A DNA stretch of 64,000 nt, taken from NCBI GenBank assembly GCA_012932295.1, contig JAAONU010000016.1, positions 46,655,241-46,719,240 of the forward strand. The letters are read 5' to 3'. This DNA is from Cyclina sinensis (lineage: Eukaryota; Mollusca; Bivalvia; Venerida; Veneridae). Below are positions 52,373 to 63,900 of this stretch, one piece after another (position 1 is the first letter of the stretch; every line of letters starts with the position of its first letter). The notes beneath the pieces were generated by a model, which saw only the letters and a program-made list of their open reading frames with translations, was not told where the DNA came from and did not search any database. The position numbers and the translations under genes are program-made.

Positions 52373-53038
52373 ATGTCACTTCTACCGGAAATAGGCACGG
52401 GAAGATTGGTATCGTCTGGTATAGAGGAGGGAAATACACCGTTCCGTGTCCCGGATCTGAGTAAACGTGGAAGAAAAGGAAATAAAAGTTTGCTGGAGAT
52501 TTCTCAGAATTTTCAGTCTATACGTCATGACGAAGACAAGAATTTAAGGTCAAGGTCATACGAACCTTCGTCTGGTGACGAGAATGAAAATCAGAGAAGA
52601 AAAAAGGCAAAGACAGACAGAAGTAAAAGTTTAGGCCCTATTGACAAAGGACGTGAGCAGAAACGGAAACAGCCTGATAGTAGGACAGGACAAAATTCTT
52701 ACGAACTCGGTGTCAAAAGTAAATCTCCAAAGAAGAGTAAGTCAGAGAGGCACGTTCGATTCGATAGCAGCTCGGACGAATCTTTTAATAAGAACGATCG
52801 TGACAATGGACCCGAGTTCAAGTCATCAACACCAAAGCCTATGGGTGTTCAGTATAAAATAGGGGAAAGCAAGAACGGTGTTTCTAGTGGAAACGTCACC
52901 AGTTCCAAGCGGCCAAGTGTCACCACATCGATTCAGGAGAAATGGGGCAAACGGATCCCATCAGTCAAGACTCGAAGATACGAGGACAAAGGCGCGGATC
53001 TGGGCTGAAACTTCTTCGGATCCTGGACCCGGTAAAAA
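52373..53038 (+). CDS. Alternative first exon A of an unidentified gene (LPEIG, RHVRF)
   Basis: ATG at 52373 opens 211 codons, stopping at TGA 53006-53008. The peptide is hydrophilic, basic and Ser/Lys-rich, likely disordered. LPEIGTG is at residues 4-10, and RHVRF at 126-130 followed by DSSSDES is a good PP1-docking ([KR]xVxF) motif. A perfect GTAAGT donor follows at 53039. In the ORF frame the TGA precedes it. In the +1 frame the read near the end (IWAETSSDPGPGKK) stays open to the donor and gives phase 2, the same phase as exons B and C. So either this exon encodes a short stand-alone protein or it has a one-base shift. Function unknown. The exon is followed by an 18-bp minisatellite. Confidence 0.6.
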
Positions 53039-53149
53039 GTAAGTGTGTTAGAGACTTTAAATCTGCTAGTAAATTGTCAAGTTTACTTGAAAAGATATTT
53101 TAATTAATGTTTCCATAAGGTTCTTTTTTAAAACTCTTCGAATAAATAT

Positions 53150-53845
53150 AGAAACCACTGTAATATGAGAAACAATTAAAACATGAGAAACCACTATTAC
53201 ATGAGAAACCGTTAAAACATGATGTAACACTATAATATGAGAACCCACTATAACGAAAAAACACTATAAGATGACAACCACTTTAACATGAAAAACCATT
53301 TCAACGCGAGAAACCACTAATTCTAATTCATGTGAGACCACTTTAACATGAGAAACCACATATTACCACTTTAACATGAGAAACCACTATAACATGAGAA
53401 ACCACTATAACATGAGAAACCACTATAACATGAGAAACCACTATAATATAAGAAACCACTATAACATGAGAAACCACTATAACATGAGAAACCACTATAA
53501 TATAAGAAACCACTATAATATAAGAAACCACTATAACATGAGAAACCACTATAATATAAGAAACCACTATAACATGAGAAACCACTATAATATAAGAAAC
53601 CACTATAACATGAGAAACCACTATAATATAAGAAACCACTATAATATAAGAAACCACTATAATATAAGAAACCACTATAACATGAGAAACCACTATAATA
53701 TAAGAAACCACTATAACATGAGAAACCACTATAATATAAGAAACCACTATAACATGAGAAACCACTATAACATGAGAAACCACTATAATATAAGAAACCA
53801 CTATAACATGAGAAACCACTATAACATGAGAAACCACTATAACAT
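53150..53845. repeat. 18-bp minisatellite with two alternating unit types
   Basis: Degenerate copies run from about 53150, then 27 near-identical 18-bp units (AACCACTATAACATGAGA or AACCACTATAATATAAGA) from 53376 to 53845. Units differ almost only at two positions, giving a two-letter order. Because 18 is a multiple of three and the unit lacks stops in several frames, long meaningless open frames exist on both strands. It lies directly downstream of exon A. Confidence 0.97.
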
Positions 53846-54194
53846 AACTTATGATTCAGCAGCTCTGTGTCACTTACTTGCTTTTGTAGAGATACCATAA
53901 TGTTTAGGTGCTAGGAGTGTTGTGTGTTGCACCAGGGCTTATAAGCGTAAAGCCCGAGCTTTTTGCGAATCCCAACAACCCTTTTTTATACTGAGAGTAC
54001 TATTAGATATATAAATCTGGCGGCTTTAAAATATAGGTTTATTATTTAAAAGGAATGTTTATAATAGATATCAAACTAAACAGGGAACTGAAATTACCCA
54101 CAAAGCTCGAATGCTGGCCTTGAGTTCGATCCTCGTTGTTTTCATGTTCTTACTGAGGATGCATAGGAACTACGCATAAATATAATATGAGGTT

Positions 54195-54475
54195 GCGGTG
54201 CAGTAATGCATTGGGTTACGTAGAATATATTATACGGGGAGGGAGGGAGGGGTCCAGAGTTCGATCCCTTGCACCTCCACCAACACTACCAATGGTCTTC
54301 CGGATGAGCCGTTAAACTACCAAAATGGAACATGTAAAAGAACCGAGAGTGTCTCTTGAATGGGATTCTTTTTGTATCTTGAAGCACTTTCAACGACCTA
54401 AAATGACTAAACTCTTCAGAGTGTGTCGGCCATATGGGATGTCCGGTACCGACACAAATTCACTCAAGTAAATAG
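54195..54475 (+). mobile_element. tRNA-derived SINE, diverged
   Basis: The head is degenerate (GCAGTAATGCATTGGGTTAC; GAGTTCGATCCC B box), but the body keeps GATGAGCCGTTAAACTACC, AAAGAACCGAGAGTGTCTC and GGGATTCTTTTTGTATCTTG. It ends CGGTACCGACACAAATTCA. Same family as 33245-33655. Confidence 0.65.
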
Positions 54476-54476
54476 T

Positions 54477-55855
54477 CAAGGACTTGTGTTTTACCTTTCT
54501 GTATTTGAATAATGTTCAACAGAAAATACTCAATCCTTTTAAACTAAAAAGACAACCCAAGAGCAATCACTTTTTTACTGCTTTAACCATTTTATCAAAT
54601 TACAGGTGCGCTGAATTTATTTGATTTAGAATTCAATAAAATAGTGGTCAATAATTAAAAAAAAAAGAATAACAGGCGATGGTACGCTTTTAGGACATAT
54701 ATTCTTTAACTTGTTTTTAAGTGTTCGAGATCAAATCAAGCGTGTTTGTGAATATAAACTGTTTAATTAGAAGGAGAGACAGACAGACAGACAAACCAAC
54801 CGACAGACAGGCACGTTTGGTACCATTTCTCAATAGGTTTGTCTGAGGTGCCTTCTCCGAGGAAGTACTTCCAACGTGGCGTTTCTGGATATTGAACTAA
54901 GCAGGATATTTCTTGATTCCAAAACAGTCTAGAGTCTAGAAGGCCACGATAGCCGAGAATATCAGTATCAGAAAAGGGCTGAATGTTGACTTAATCGCTG
55001 TAAACCTCTTAGAAAACAAATTGAAATATACGACAAGGTAGTTTAATTTACCATTCATTAATACCTTAATTCGCGATCGCGTCGACTATTCTACGGCACT
55101 TTTTAAATTTCAAATTATTTCTTAATTTCTACGTAACCAAAATAAAATGTAAACATGGTTTCTGTTAGCAGTGTGTGTGTGTGCACTTTACATTTGTAAA
55201 TATTGATGCACTTTATGGCTTTGTATGATTCGACAATTAATTGATATATCAATGTGCCCTGTGTAAATTTCCTCGTCGTTGTATGTGGAAAAAAGATTGT
55301 TTTTCTTTCTATTTTTGATTATCTTTTTATAAATTTTCGATTCATATTTCTTTTATTTCCCTTCCCTTTGATAAACTATTTAAACTTAATTCTTTGAAGA
55401 AAAATATAACGGCTACTGGTTTTGTGTAAAACAAATATTTGCGAACACTTGTCTGTAAGAATAAAGTTTAAATTGTTAAAGATATTTTCTAAAATGAATT
55501 CTTCTGCGGGCAAAGTCAAACAGGGTATGTTAAGATAAATAGATCTACTGTTTTCTTTGAGGATTTTTTCACGTAAGATCTAAACGTGTATTTGTTCTTC
55601 TATTTTACTTTCCCCGATTACTTACCCTAACTCTAGTTTTTAAAAGAAATTTCATTTATTGAAAAATCTATGATAAATTGCATGAAATTATATTACTGTC
55701 GTGAAGTTTGTCAACTTTCTAAATTAATATAAGTGATTAATGGCTAAACAATTTTATTATTGTAACAAAAGTAATAAATCATTGCTTGAATGGACGGTCT
55801 CGTAAACAGGAAAGAATGAGCTTTTACTAATATGTGATACTTGCTGTTAATGTGA
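54477..55855. other. Intronic/intergenic spacer between exons A and B
   Basis: No gene was recognised. A short AGAC run is present at 54775-54795. A short ATG frame at about 55495 (MNSSAGKVKQ) is followed by GTATGT, but it is too short to call. Confidence 0.35.
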
Positions 55856-55996
55856 AATTCATTCATTCATTCATTCATTCATTCATTCATCCATTCATTT
55901 ATTCATTCGTTCGTGAACGTTCGTTCATTCATTCATTCATTCATTCATTCATTCGTTCGTGAACGTTCATTCATTCATTCATTCATTCATTCATTC

Positions 55997-56043
<47 letters not shown>

Positions 56044-56085
56044 CATTCATTCATTCAATCAATCATTCATTCGTCGGTCAAACAA
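55856..56085. repeat. Tetranucleotide microsatellite (ATTC)n/(AATC)n with hairpins
   Basis: Runs of ATTC are interrupted twice by ATTCGTTCGTGAACGTTC (near 55905 and 55951), where CGTTC-GT-GAACG can form a hairpin. The array then changes to AATC units and back to ATTC. No gene; the frames through it are spurious. Confidence 0.95.
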
Positions 56086-56570
56086 CGAAAGAACTAAACA
56101 AAACTTAAGGAAAAACTAATCTCTCTATATATCGTAAATGACCTTGACCTTTTGTCAGTTTGTATTAATTATAACAAATATCATGCCGCCTAATCCTTTC
56201 TCATACACTGATTAACCTCATTCAGAAATAGATCTAAAACTCTTTAATCAAATCAGTGCAGCTATTATGAAATACATTGTTCTTAGTGATTTTCCATTAA
56301 TACAACTATGATTCCGATATTTGCTTTGCTAAAAATGGACTTTTTCAACTTGCCGGGGAAATGTAGACATAGAATTGATTTGTCTTCAGTAGAAATGGAG
56401 ATTTTCAAAGTAATTCTTACTTTTTTTGGTCTGATTTGGGGAAGCTTAATACTTCGGTCGACAGACTACAGCAATAAAGATTTTAGAAAGTGAGTGGGGT
56501 CTTAAGCTAAGCTTTGTGAAGCAAAAATCAAAGCGCTCTACTTGAAAGTGTCAATGTTTTAAAATGAAAC

Positions 56571-56878
56571 ATGCAAAAAGTACTCAATTTTCCTCGTGCA
56601 AGAAATATTTCGGGCATAGACGCTCTTCCTAGTATAGGAGAACATAAAACTGGAAGTTTCGTTAAGAAAAACAAGAAAACCAAAGATGTGTGCATGCGCT
56701 ATATGCACGTGCAGTTTCCGGAGGTCGGGCGGTCTGATAACTGGGCAGGTTCGACCGACACTTCAGGAATAGCTACTTGGACCGGTTCAAACCACTCGAC
56801 AGAGCAATCGTTTGATGATAATGATGAAAATTTTGGCGCTCCAAGACGAGTGACGTTTAACACGAATGTTGTAAGCAG
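56571..56878 (+). CDS. Alternative first exon B of an unidentified gene (LPSIG, RRVTF)
   Basis: ATG at 56571 opens 102 codons plus two bases to a donor AGCAG|GTAAAA (phase 2). An alternative GTAAGC donor lies eight bases earlier. LPSIGE is at residues 19-24. A Lys-rich patch, an acidic stretch (DDNDEN) and RRVTFN at 92-97 follow, the last a PP1-type docking motif close to the exon end. The order of motifs matches exon C. An out-of-frame ATG lies seven bases upstream. No family was recognised. Confidence 0.55.
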
Positions 56879-57926
56879 GTAAAAATACCGTAGACTTATT
56901 TTTCTACGCTTGTATTAAAAAAAACAACTTCATCTAAATACCTGACAATATAAGAGCTTTTTGACAATTTGACGTTTCTCACCAAACACGTAAATATAAG
57001 AAGGTCGCTGTGCTCAGATAGTGACTTATCTAAAGAGCGGCTAAATCAAAGGTATTCTCCACACTTTGTTTTTTTATGTAAAGAAGGGATCAACTCTTTT
57101 AATGTTAAGTCTAATTAAAAAGGCAAATACGATTTTACATCTATCATTGAATAAAAAGAAAAATAATATCAACTGAAAGCAACACCTATAACATAATTCT
57201 GTGTCTTTTCCTTATTATTTGTGTGAACTACTGCTAACATAGCTATCATCAGGGCCTTCCTATCATCAATTTTGTCATGTACCTATGCATTTGAAACGAT
57301 TTCTTTATTGTTTGAACTATAATAACAATTTTGTGCAGCTGCGTTCTCAATGCATTACTGCTTCATTGCTTTACAATTTCATAGACGTTTGAACCAGAAA
57401 AACCTTATTTCAATTGTGTTCAAATGCAAAATCGATGCTTTATGTGATCTAAAGATAGATGCTCAGCGCATGCGCATTAAATGATGCTTAAAATACGTAC
57501 ATGGTGTTAGAATAACATTTAGTGGGATACTACCTTTGTTAATTAACTGCATTGACAATCAGCCTTTAATATGCATGTAACTATAAACCACACACAATAA
57601 AACAAAAGACAATATTGGATAAACCTAAAGATTAAATTATTCTAGCTACTTTTAAACGGCCGTATTTGTAAATCAGTTAAATAGATTAAGACCCAAATAA
57701 CAAAACATCATTGACTTTGCTAAAACAATTGACATGATCTGAAAAAAAGTACCTAGATTTGCTAATTGCTGAAATGATGTAAATTGACGTAAATAGACTG
57801 TGTGTTTGGAAAAATGTTCGTCCCTAATATACGCATACAAACAGGAACAGTAACGCTGGAGTTAGCTTGGGAATCATATATGATTAGGGGATTCTAATTG
57901 TGTACTGTTAAACTTTTCAATGGATC
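56879..57926. other. Spacer between exons B and C
   Basis: AT-rich. It should contain the promoter for exon C and intron sequence for exon B. Nothing recognised. Confidence 0.35.
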
Positions 57927-58159
57927 ATGTACCGTCGGTTCGCGTTCGAAGCCGTACAAGGCAGCAAGAACCTTACCAACCTGCGGGTTCTACCCGCGAT
58001 AGGGGACGGGTTCGCACGTGACGATGATGTTGATATTGAGGACATTTTTGTAGAAGAAAGTGAACAAGGGAGCGAATTCTTTCCCCAACCGATAAACAAA
58101 GTTGAAATTCTTGACAAGAAGTCGAAAAGTGTTCACTTTGATCAGTTCGTGTACATCAG
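57927..58159 (+). CDS. Alternative first exon C of an unidentified gene (LPAIG, KSVHF)
   Basis: ATG at 57927 opens 77 codons plus two bases, ending ATCAG|GTAAGC (phase 2). LPAIGDG is at residues 22-28, an acidic stretch (DDDVDIEDIFVEESE) follows, and KSVHFD at 67-72 is a PP1-type docking motif just before the donor. The region is richer in CpG than its surroundings, suggesting codon constraint or a promoter. An out-of-frame ATG lies seven bases upstream, as in exon B. Shared downstream exons were not found before 64000. Confidence 0.55.
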
Positions 58160-59399
58160 GTAAGCAAGCTTAGAACAAACAGAAGTATTTATGACTCGCG
58201 AGGATGTTTTCTAGAACACGATATACCATATTGAAATTATTCAGCACTCTTCTGTTTATCTGTCATTTAGTGCACACACATTTTTGAAGTTGAATTCCAA
58301 GTACTCACTCTTCATTCAAATACAAGTTAAAATAACCCCATCTTGACCTGCGCTGGTATTCTATATGATTTGTTTGTTGTAGTGTAGTTGTCGGTTGCGC
58401 GGGTTATCAGCTGAGGGGGTTTCCTTTGTGAAGTTGCCGATATGCTATTTCTTCATCATAGCTACATTCTGTCTCTTCGTTAAATCATGTATCATGTAAG
58501 CCTGTACTAAGCTTTTTATATCCCGTTTACAGTGTCTATAATAAACAAAAATCTCATATCACTTCAGTCTGTGTGCAGTTACTTAAAAGATTTGGTTAAA
58601 TAAAACCCTTCTCATTAGACACTCTGTAGGAGCAGGATTCTTAAGGTATATGTCATACATATAATGTGTTCGTTTTATCAACAACCTTACGGGACGATGT
58701 CTCGTATCTTGTCTCTTTTTTTCTCGCTTCTTTTATCGTAACGTTCGCGTAACACTCGTATCTTGTTTGTCAGTTTATCAAGTTCTCGAAACAATGACAT
58801 CGTAACTTTTCTCGCAAGATTATCTTTTAGTTACCATGGAGCTATATGCGTTTTTCCGACTCAAGGTTATGTATTGTTTTATCTTCCATTTTTTGACCTT
58901 AATGAGATCATGAAAGAGCTATTTAGATTATTCGAACTGACTACTTGTTTCACATCTTTATTTTACTTTAAAAAAAGACAGTCATTCTTCCGAATCTGAG
59001 GTTTTTTAAGTAAGAATTTTGCTTGTAAGCTGGTATTAAATATATTTCAAGGAAATACACATACGTCAGTGGCTGGGAATAATTAAAGAATTGTACTTTG
59101 CACAAAAAGAGAACAAAATGCTGTGTTCAGAGAAACACATAATGCCCCCTGTAGCATGGTTTGTCACAAATTTGAAATGACAGCACAGTGGTAAAACAGC
59201 AACTGAAATCATAATTTAGTATGGAAATAACTTCCTGGTGCCAGAACCTGTACATGAAAAGAATTTAACATAAAAATCAAGTAAAGTAACTTATGATCTG
59301 AGATTATAAAGAGCAGATTATTCAAGAAATAAAGTTGCATTAATTATCTAACCAGACGAAAACCAGCAGACTCTTCATTTCAGCCACTGCAATGATGTC
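58160..59399. other. Non-coding sequence downstream of exon C
   Basis: Probably intron of the LPxIG gene. No exon was recognised; the open frame at 58763-58999 has no coding character. Confidence 0.35.
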
Positions 59400-60815
59400 T
59401 CAACTGAAAAATATCGAATCTTCTGAAATAGGTGAACCTTTTTCTAAGTTCGAAAAGGGGAGATAACCCAATAAAAAGGTAGCCACAGTTATATACCTTG
59501 TCTGGGTCATGATCTGTGCACTAGTAACTAATTTTTCAAACTGTTATGTCACTGCTATTGGTAGAAGTGCAGAAACTTTTCAGCTGCCGAAATTGGTTAA
59601 CCTATACTTAAAGTACATAAAAAGGGCAGATTACCCGAAAACCGAAAGCCATAGCTGTGTATCTTACCAGTGTCATGACCAGTGTATAAATAACAATGTA
59701 AAGTATTATGCCACTGCTATTTGTAGAAAGTGAGAAATATCCAACTTGCTGAAACAGGTTAATCATTTCTCTCAGTACAAAGTGGGCTGATGAACTAAGA
59801 AAAGAGGTAGCTGCAAGTATGTTTCCTGTCAGGGTCATGACCAGTGCACTGCTAAGTAAGTGTGTAAACTTTCATGCCACTGCTATTTGTAGAAAGTGAG
59901 AAATATCCAACTTGCCGAAAAAGGTTAACCATTTCTCTAAGGACAAAATGGGGAGATAATCCAAGAAAAAAGAGGGCTACAGTTATGTTTCTTGTCAGAG
60001 TCATGACATGGGCACTGTTTAGTAAATGTTTTAGCTTCCATGCCATTTTTTGTAACAATTGATAAATATTCAACTTGCCGGAACAGGTTAACCATTTCTC
60101 TAAGAACAAAATGGGGAGATAATCCAAGAAAAAAGGGGGCTACAGTTATGTTTCTTGTCAGGGTCATGACCTGGGCACTATAAAATAAATGTGTAAACTT
60201 TCATGCCACTGTTATTTGATCAAATTGAGAAATATCCAACTTGCCGAAACCGGTTAACCATTTCTCTAAGTACAAAATGGGGAGATAATCCAAGAAATGA
60301 GATAACCACAGTTAGTAAATTGTCAGGGTCATGACCTGTGCACTGTTAAGTAAATGTGTAAACTTTCATGCCACTGTTATTTGTAGAAATTGATAAATAT
60401 CCAGCTTGCCGAATCAAGTTAACCATTTCTCTTAGTTCAAAATGGGAAGATTTCCCAAGAAATAAGGTAGCCATAGTTACGTAGCTTGTCAGGGTCATGA
60501 CCTGTACACTGTTAGTAAATGTGTAAACTTTCATGCCACTGTTATTTGTAGAAATTGATAAATATCCAGCTTGCCGAATCAGGTTAACCATTTCTCTTAG
60601 TTCAAAATGGAAGATTTCCCAAGAAATAAGGTAGCCATAGATACGTTACTTGTCAGGGTCATGACCTGTGCACTGTTAAGTAAGTGCATAAACTTTCATG
60701 CCACTGCTATTTGTAAAAACTGAGAAATATCCAACTTGCCGAAACAGGTTAACCGCGCGGACGTGCAGGCGTACGGGCGGACGGTTCAATCGCTAGATGC
60801 CGGGGGCATAAAAAT
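59400..60815. repeat. Dispersed repeat with ~165-170-bp tandem core, GGGGGCATAAAAA end
   Basis: About eight imperfect units of 160-175 bp contain AACTTGCCGAAACAGGTTAA, ACCATTTCTCTAAG, AAAATGGGGAGATAATCCAAG, CTTGTCAGGGTCATGACCTG and CTTTCATGCCACTG. The right end carries GCGGACGTGCAGGCGTACGG, GCGGACGGTTCAATC and then GCCGGGGGCATAAAAATATA. This is the same terminal signature, in reverse, as the start of 30040-30890. Confidence 0.85.
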
Positions 60816-60929
60816 ATATAACTTTTGTCCGATCAGATTTATTTCTGAACTGAGTACTTTTACTTATTTTCGAAAGAACCTAGCCGACGGACTGCCACAT
60901 GTTACATCGGGTAGGATTATGTAGGGATT

Positions 60930-63900
60930 ATACTATACTTTAACTATGTATCAAAGGTTAGAATTTGGTTCAAAATACATGTACAGGTACTATAGATTAG
61001 TTAATCCGTTTACGGTCGCGATGAGTTTCCCTTGTTTTAATAGTAACCTTATACCAATTCCTCTACTTCAATGAATACTACACTACGTATTTTACAATGA
61101 TTCCTACTTAGAAAATAGAAACACATGAGAATTTCATTTGATGAAACATCGTACAGCTATCATTTTGATAATGTTTTGTTGCGAAGCATAGCAATTAACG
61201 CCTTTGCATATAACAGCAACCTGACTGAAAGGAATTTTACAAGAAGAACAAATATATTCAATCATTCTTTACTATTGATTCCAACTTAATAGCCTTTCTG
61301 TGAACAAGCTTAAAGGACTCGTGATTTTCAAAGGTTAGTCACACTCATTAACTTAGCATTAAATCGAGGTGTGAATGCAGAAAATATTGTATCTGCTGCT
61401 TTATGTTTTACTCACTAATTTTTGTCGCATTTATCTCGAAATCTGACCTTCTTTCTACCTCTGTGATGTTAATATGATGAAGTAAACAGTCTTTATTCAC
61501 AGCATCTGAAGCTGTATGACTGTTATTTAACATTTCCACAGAAATATATCATTTCAAGCTACATCATTGCGACAATGCTTTACTTTCAGAGCCAAGTATA
61601 AACTATTCTCTGTTTTAAATTTGCTTGACATATTTCTCTTAGAATCTTTTTTTTTAAGGAATATTTATCTGTAAAAGTGTAAGTGAATGAAATCAAATCA
61701 TATTTCTGTATTCAAGAACAGTTGTATTTTTTCTGTACATGTAACCTATCTATCTATTTAAGTTTATTTATCGTTGATACCAGATTTAAGAATTTAGTTA
61801 TTTAACCTTTCAAGGGATTTTGCAAGATTCAGAATTCACGCCATTCCAGAGACACTTCTGATTTTTGTTTATGCTTATTGCATAGTACCATACAAAAGAC
61901 CTTGGTTAAAATTCTCACTCGAATGACTGTAAGTATTGCAAGTAGAAGAGAGCCCTACTGACCCGCCCTTTGTCCATGCTAGGCCATCGTCAGTTACCCA
62001 AGGTACACATTCCGCACAACGGAATGGATCGAACGTGGTTTCCTGATGATGATATAAGGCGAGAAACGTTACCTTTGTAAACTTATCTGCCCCGTGAAAA
62101 CGGGCACGCATATATTAGTTGTTTATTATTGTCTCATCCATTTACATACATTACATAAAACAATACATAAAACATCACATAATTTGACCAACAAGATTTG
62201 TAAATGGCCGTTCTAACATAGAACTACAAGAGACATATCACAGAATTTTTATATGAGATACTATCTTGTATTAGAGAAACAAAATAAGGTGTGACTTTTA
62301 CATCTGTTGTCTATGCAATTTGTTTTTGACGAGACAAGACATGATTTCTGTTGTCTTTCAAAGTATTTTGTTCGTTTTAAAATATCTAGACAACTAAACA
62401 TTGCCGAAATACATTTGGGAAAAGCAAGGATCAAGGGGTAATGTTCGGATAATGTTCGCCCCGGCATTAACCTTCGAAATTCGTGATTCGTTTTATAATT
62501 TTATATTCCCCATGCACATTTGGCATTATTCTATAGCAATTCAATGCAATTGAAATGCAAAACTGCTTATTTTATGATCAGTCATATTGTAAACTTTTAA
62601 ATACAGTGCAGAAAGTAATGGGGGGGGGGGTCTAAAAATGAAACCTCGTACGAAAAAATAATCGAAGCAATTCAGTCACAATAATTTGCCAACTGTATTG
62701 AAATTCATTTACAAAGTAATGGAAGAATAGAGGCGAGAAGCTCTCATTTATTCTCACGAAAGGCGTAAAGTCTATGTTCGAAAAACATTTGAAAATACTT
62801 GAAAACAATTCCAAAACTGACACACGATCTTCTTGTGAAGGTTTTCATCTTTGTATTCGAGGCACTGGATTCCATTTTAGAAGTGCATTTATTTTGTCTA
62901 TATATTCTTCCTTCCATATTTCTTTCCTGCATTCTACTTTCTACCTTCTAATCTTTTCTCAAAGGCTATTACATATTATGTAAGACCTGTTTGTGTTGCT
63001 GTACTCTTTGTTAATAAACCTGTCTGTGAGACACTGAACAAATAACTGAGCGGTTTATCAAACCCGCCAAAATTCATTGAAGAAAGAAAATCATAGAACG
63101 ATATTGCACCCACAAATATCTTAGTTTCAAAACGGTTTAAAAATATTTGACATTTCTTTGCGAGTTTAATTAAATGAGGAAAAACCTTGTGTAAATATTT
63201 TATTCTGTAAATATTCCTGCACATAATTTACTAGGTATCTGACAATACTGATAAAAAATGTATAACTTTTTTTACAATGCAGACGTATTGATTCCATGTA
63301 TTAAATCGGTTTCGACGATATGTGTATGTTTATAACTCAGGAGTTACCTCCCTTGACACATAAAAAATGGAAAAAGAGGGTTGAAACACTGCTGTACGGG
63401 TTGAACAAACTGTCGCAAGAACACTTATAGACGGACAGGTTAGCAGTTATACGGTTCAGTATCGCTACGCCTGTGTTACCTGCGCATTTATCCACAAGAC
63501 GCTTATTTTGTGGGAAAATGAATTAAGCCTGGTACTCTAGTTTTTATTTTTTCCTTTACAATACCGCAAACATTCAGTTCCTCAACAAGTCAGGTACAGT
63601 CTACAGACACTACAGGTTAATGAACAGCAAGCGGTCTTGATTCTCTCGGATTATCTACCCTTGATGTATGTCGCCCATTAATGAATTCAATTTGCAGTCT
63701 TTTCCCTTGATATTTGTTTAAATCTTGCACATTTTGCGGCGCTTGTTTAACACTATATAAAAAAAGCACAGAGTACCGAATGCATTGTTTTATATATGTG
63801 GGGTATATGTCAAATACAGTTTTTAATCTTACACCTTTTCCCGCGAAGTTCATTTCAAACTAAGTGTACAAATAATCATAAATGTATTGTTTTAAATATT

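Noticed and set aside
53343..53900. Three ~170-codon repetitive proteins on both strands
   Set aside because: All arise from the stop-free 18-bp minisatellite unit; no start context or unique sequence.
55913..56119. Ser/His/Asn/Gln repeat protein
   Set aside because: Translation of a tetranucleotide microsatellite.
60736..60924. Fourth LPxIG-type first exon
   Set aside because: The frame lies in the terminal part of the tandem-cored repeat and lacks both LPxIG and RVxF motifs.
61875..62111. Minus-strand 78-codon frame with relatively rich codon use
   Set aside because: No family resemblance and it overlaps the edge of a SINE; support is insufficient.
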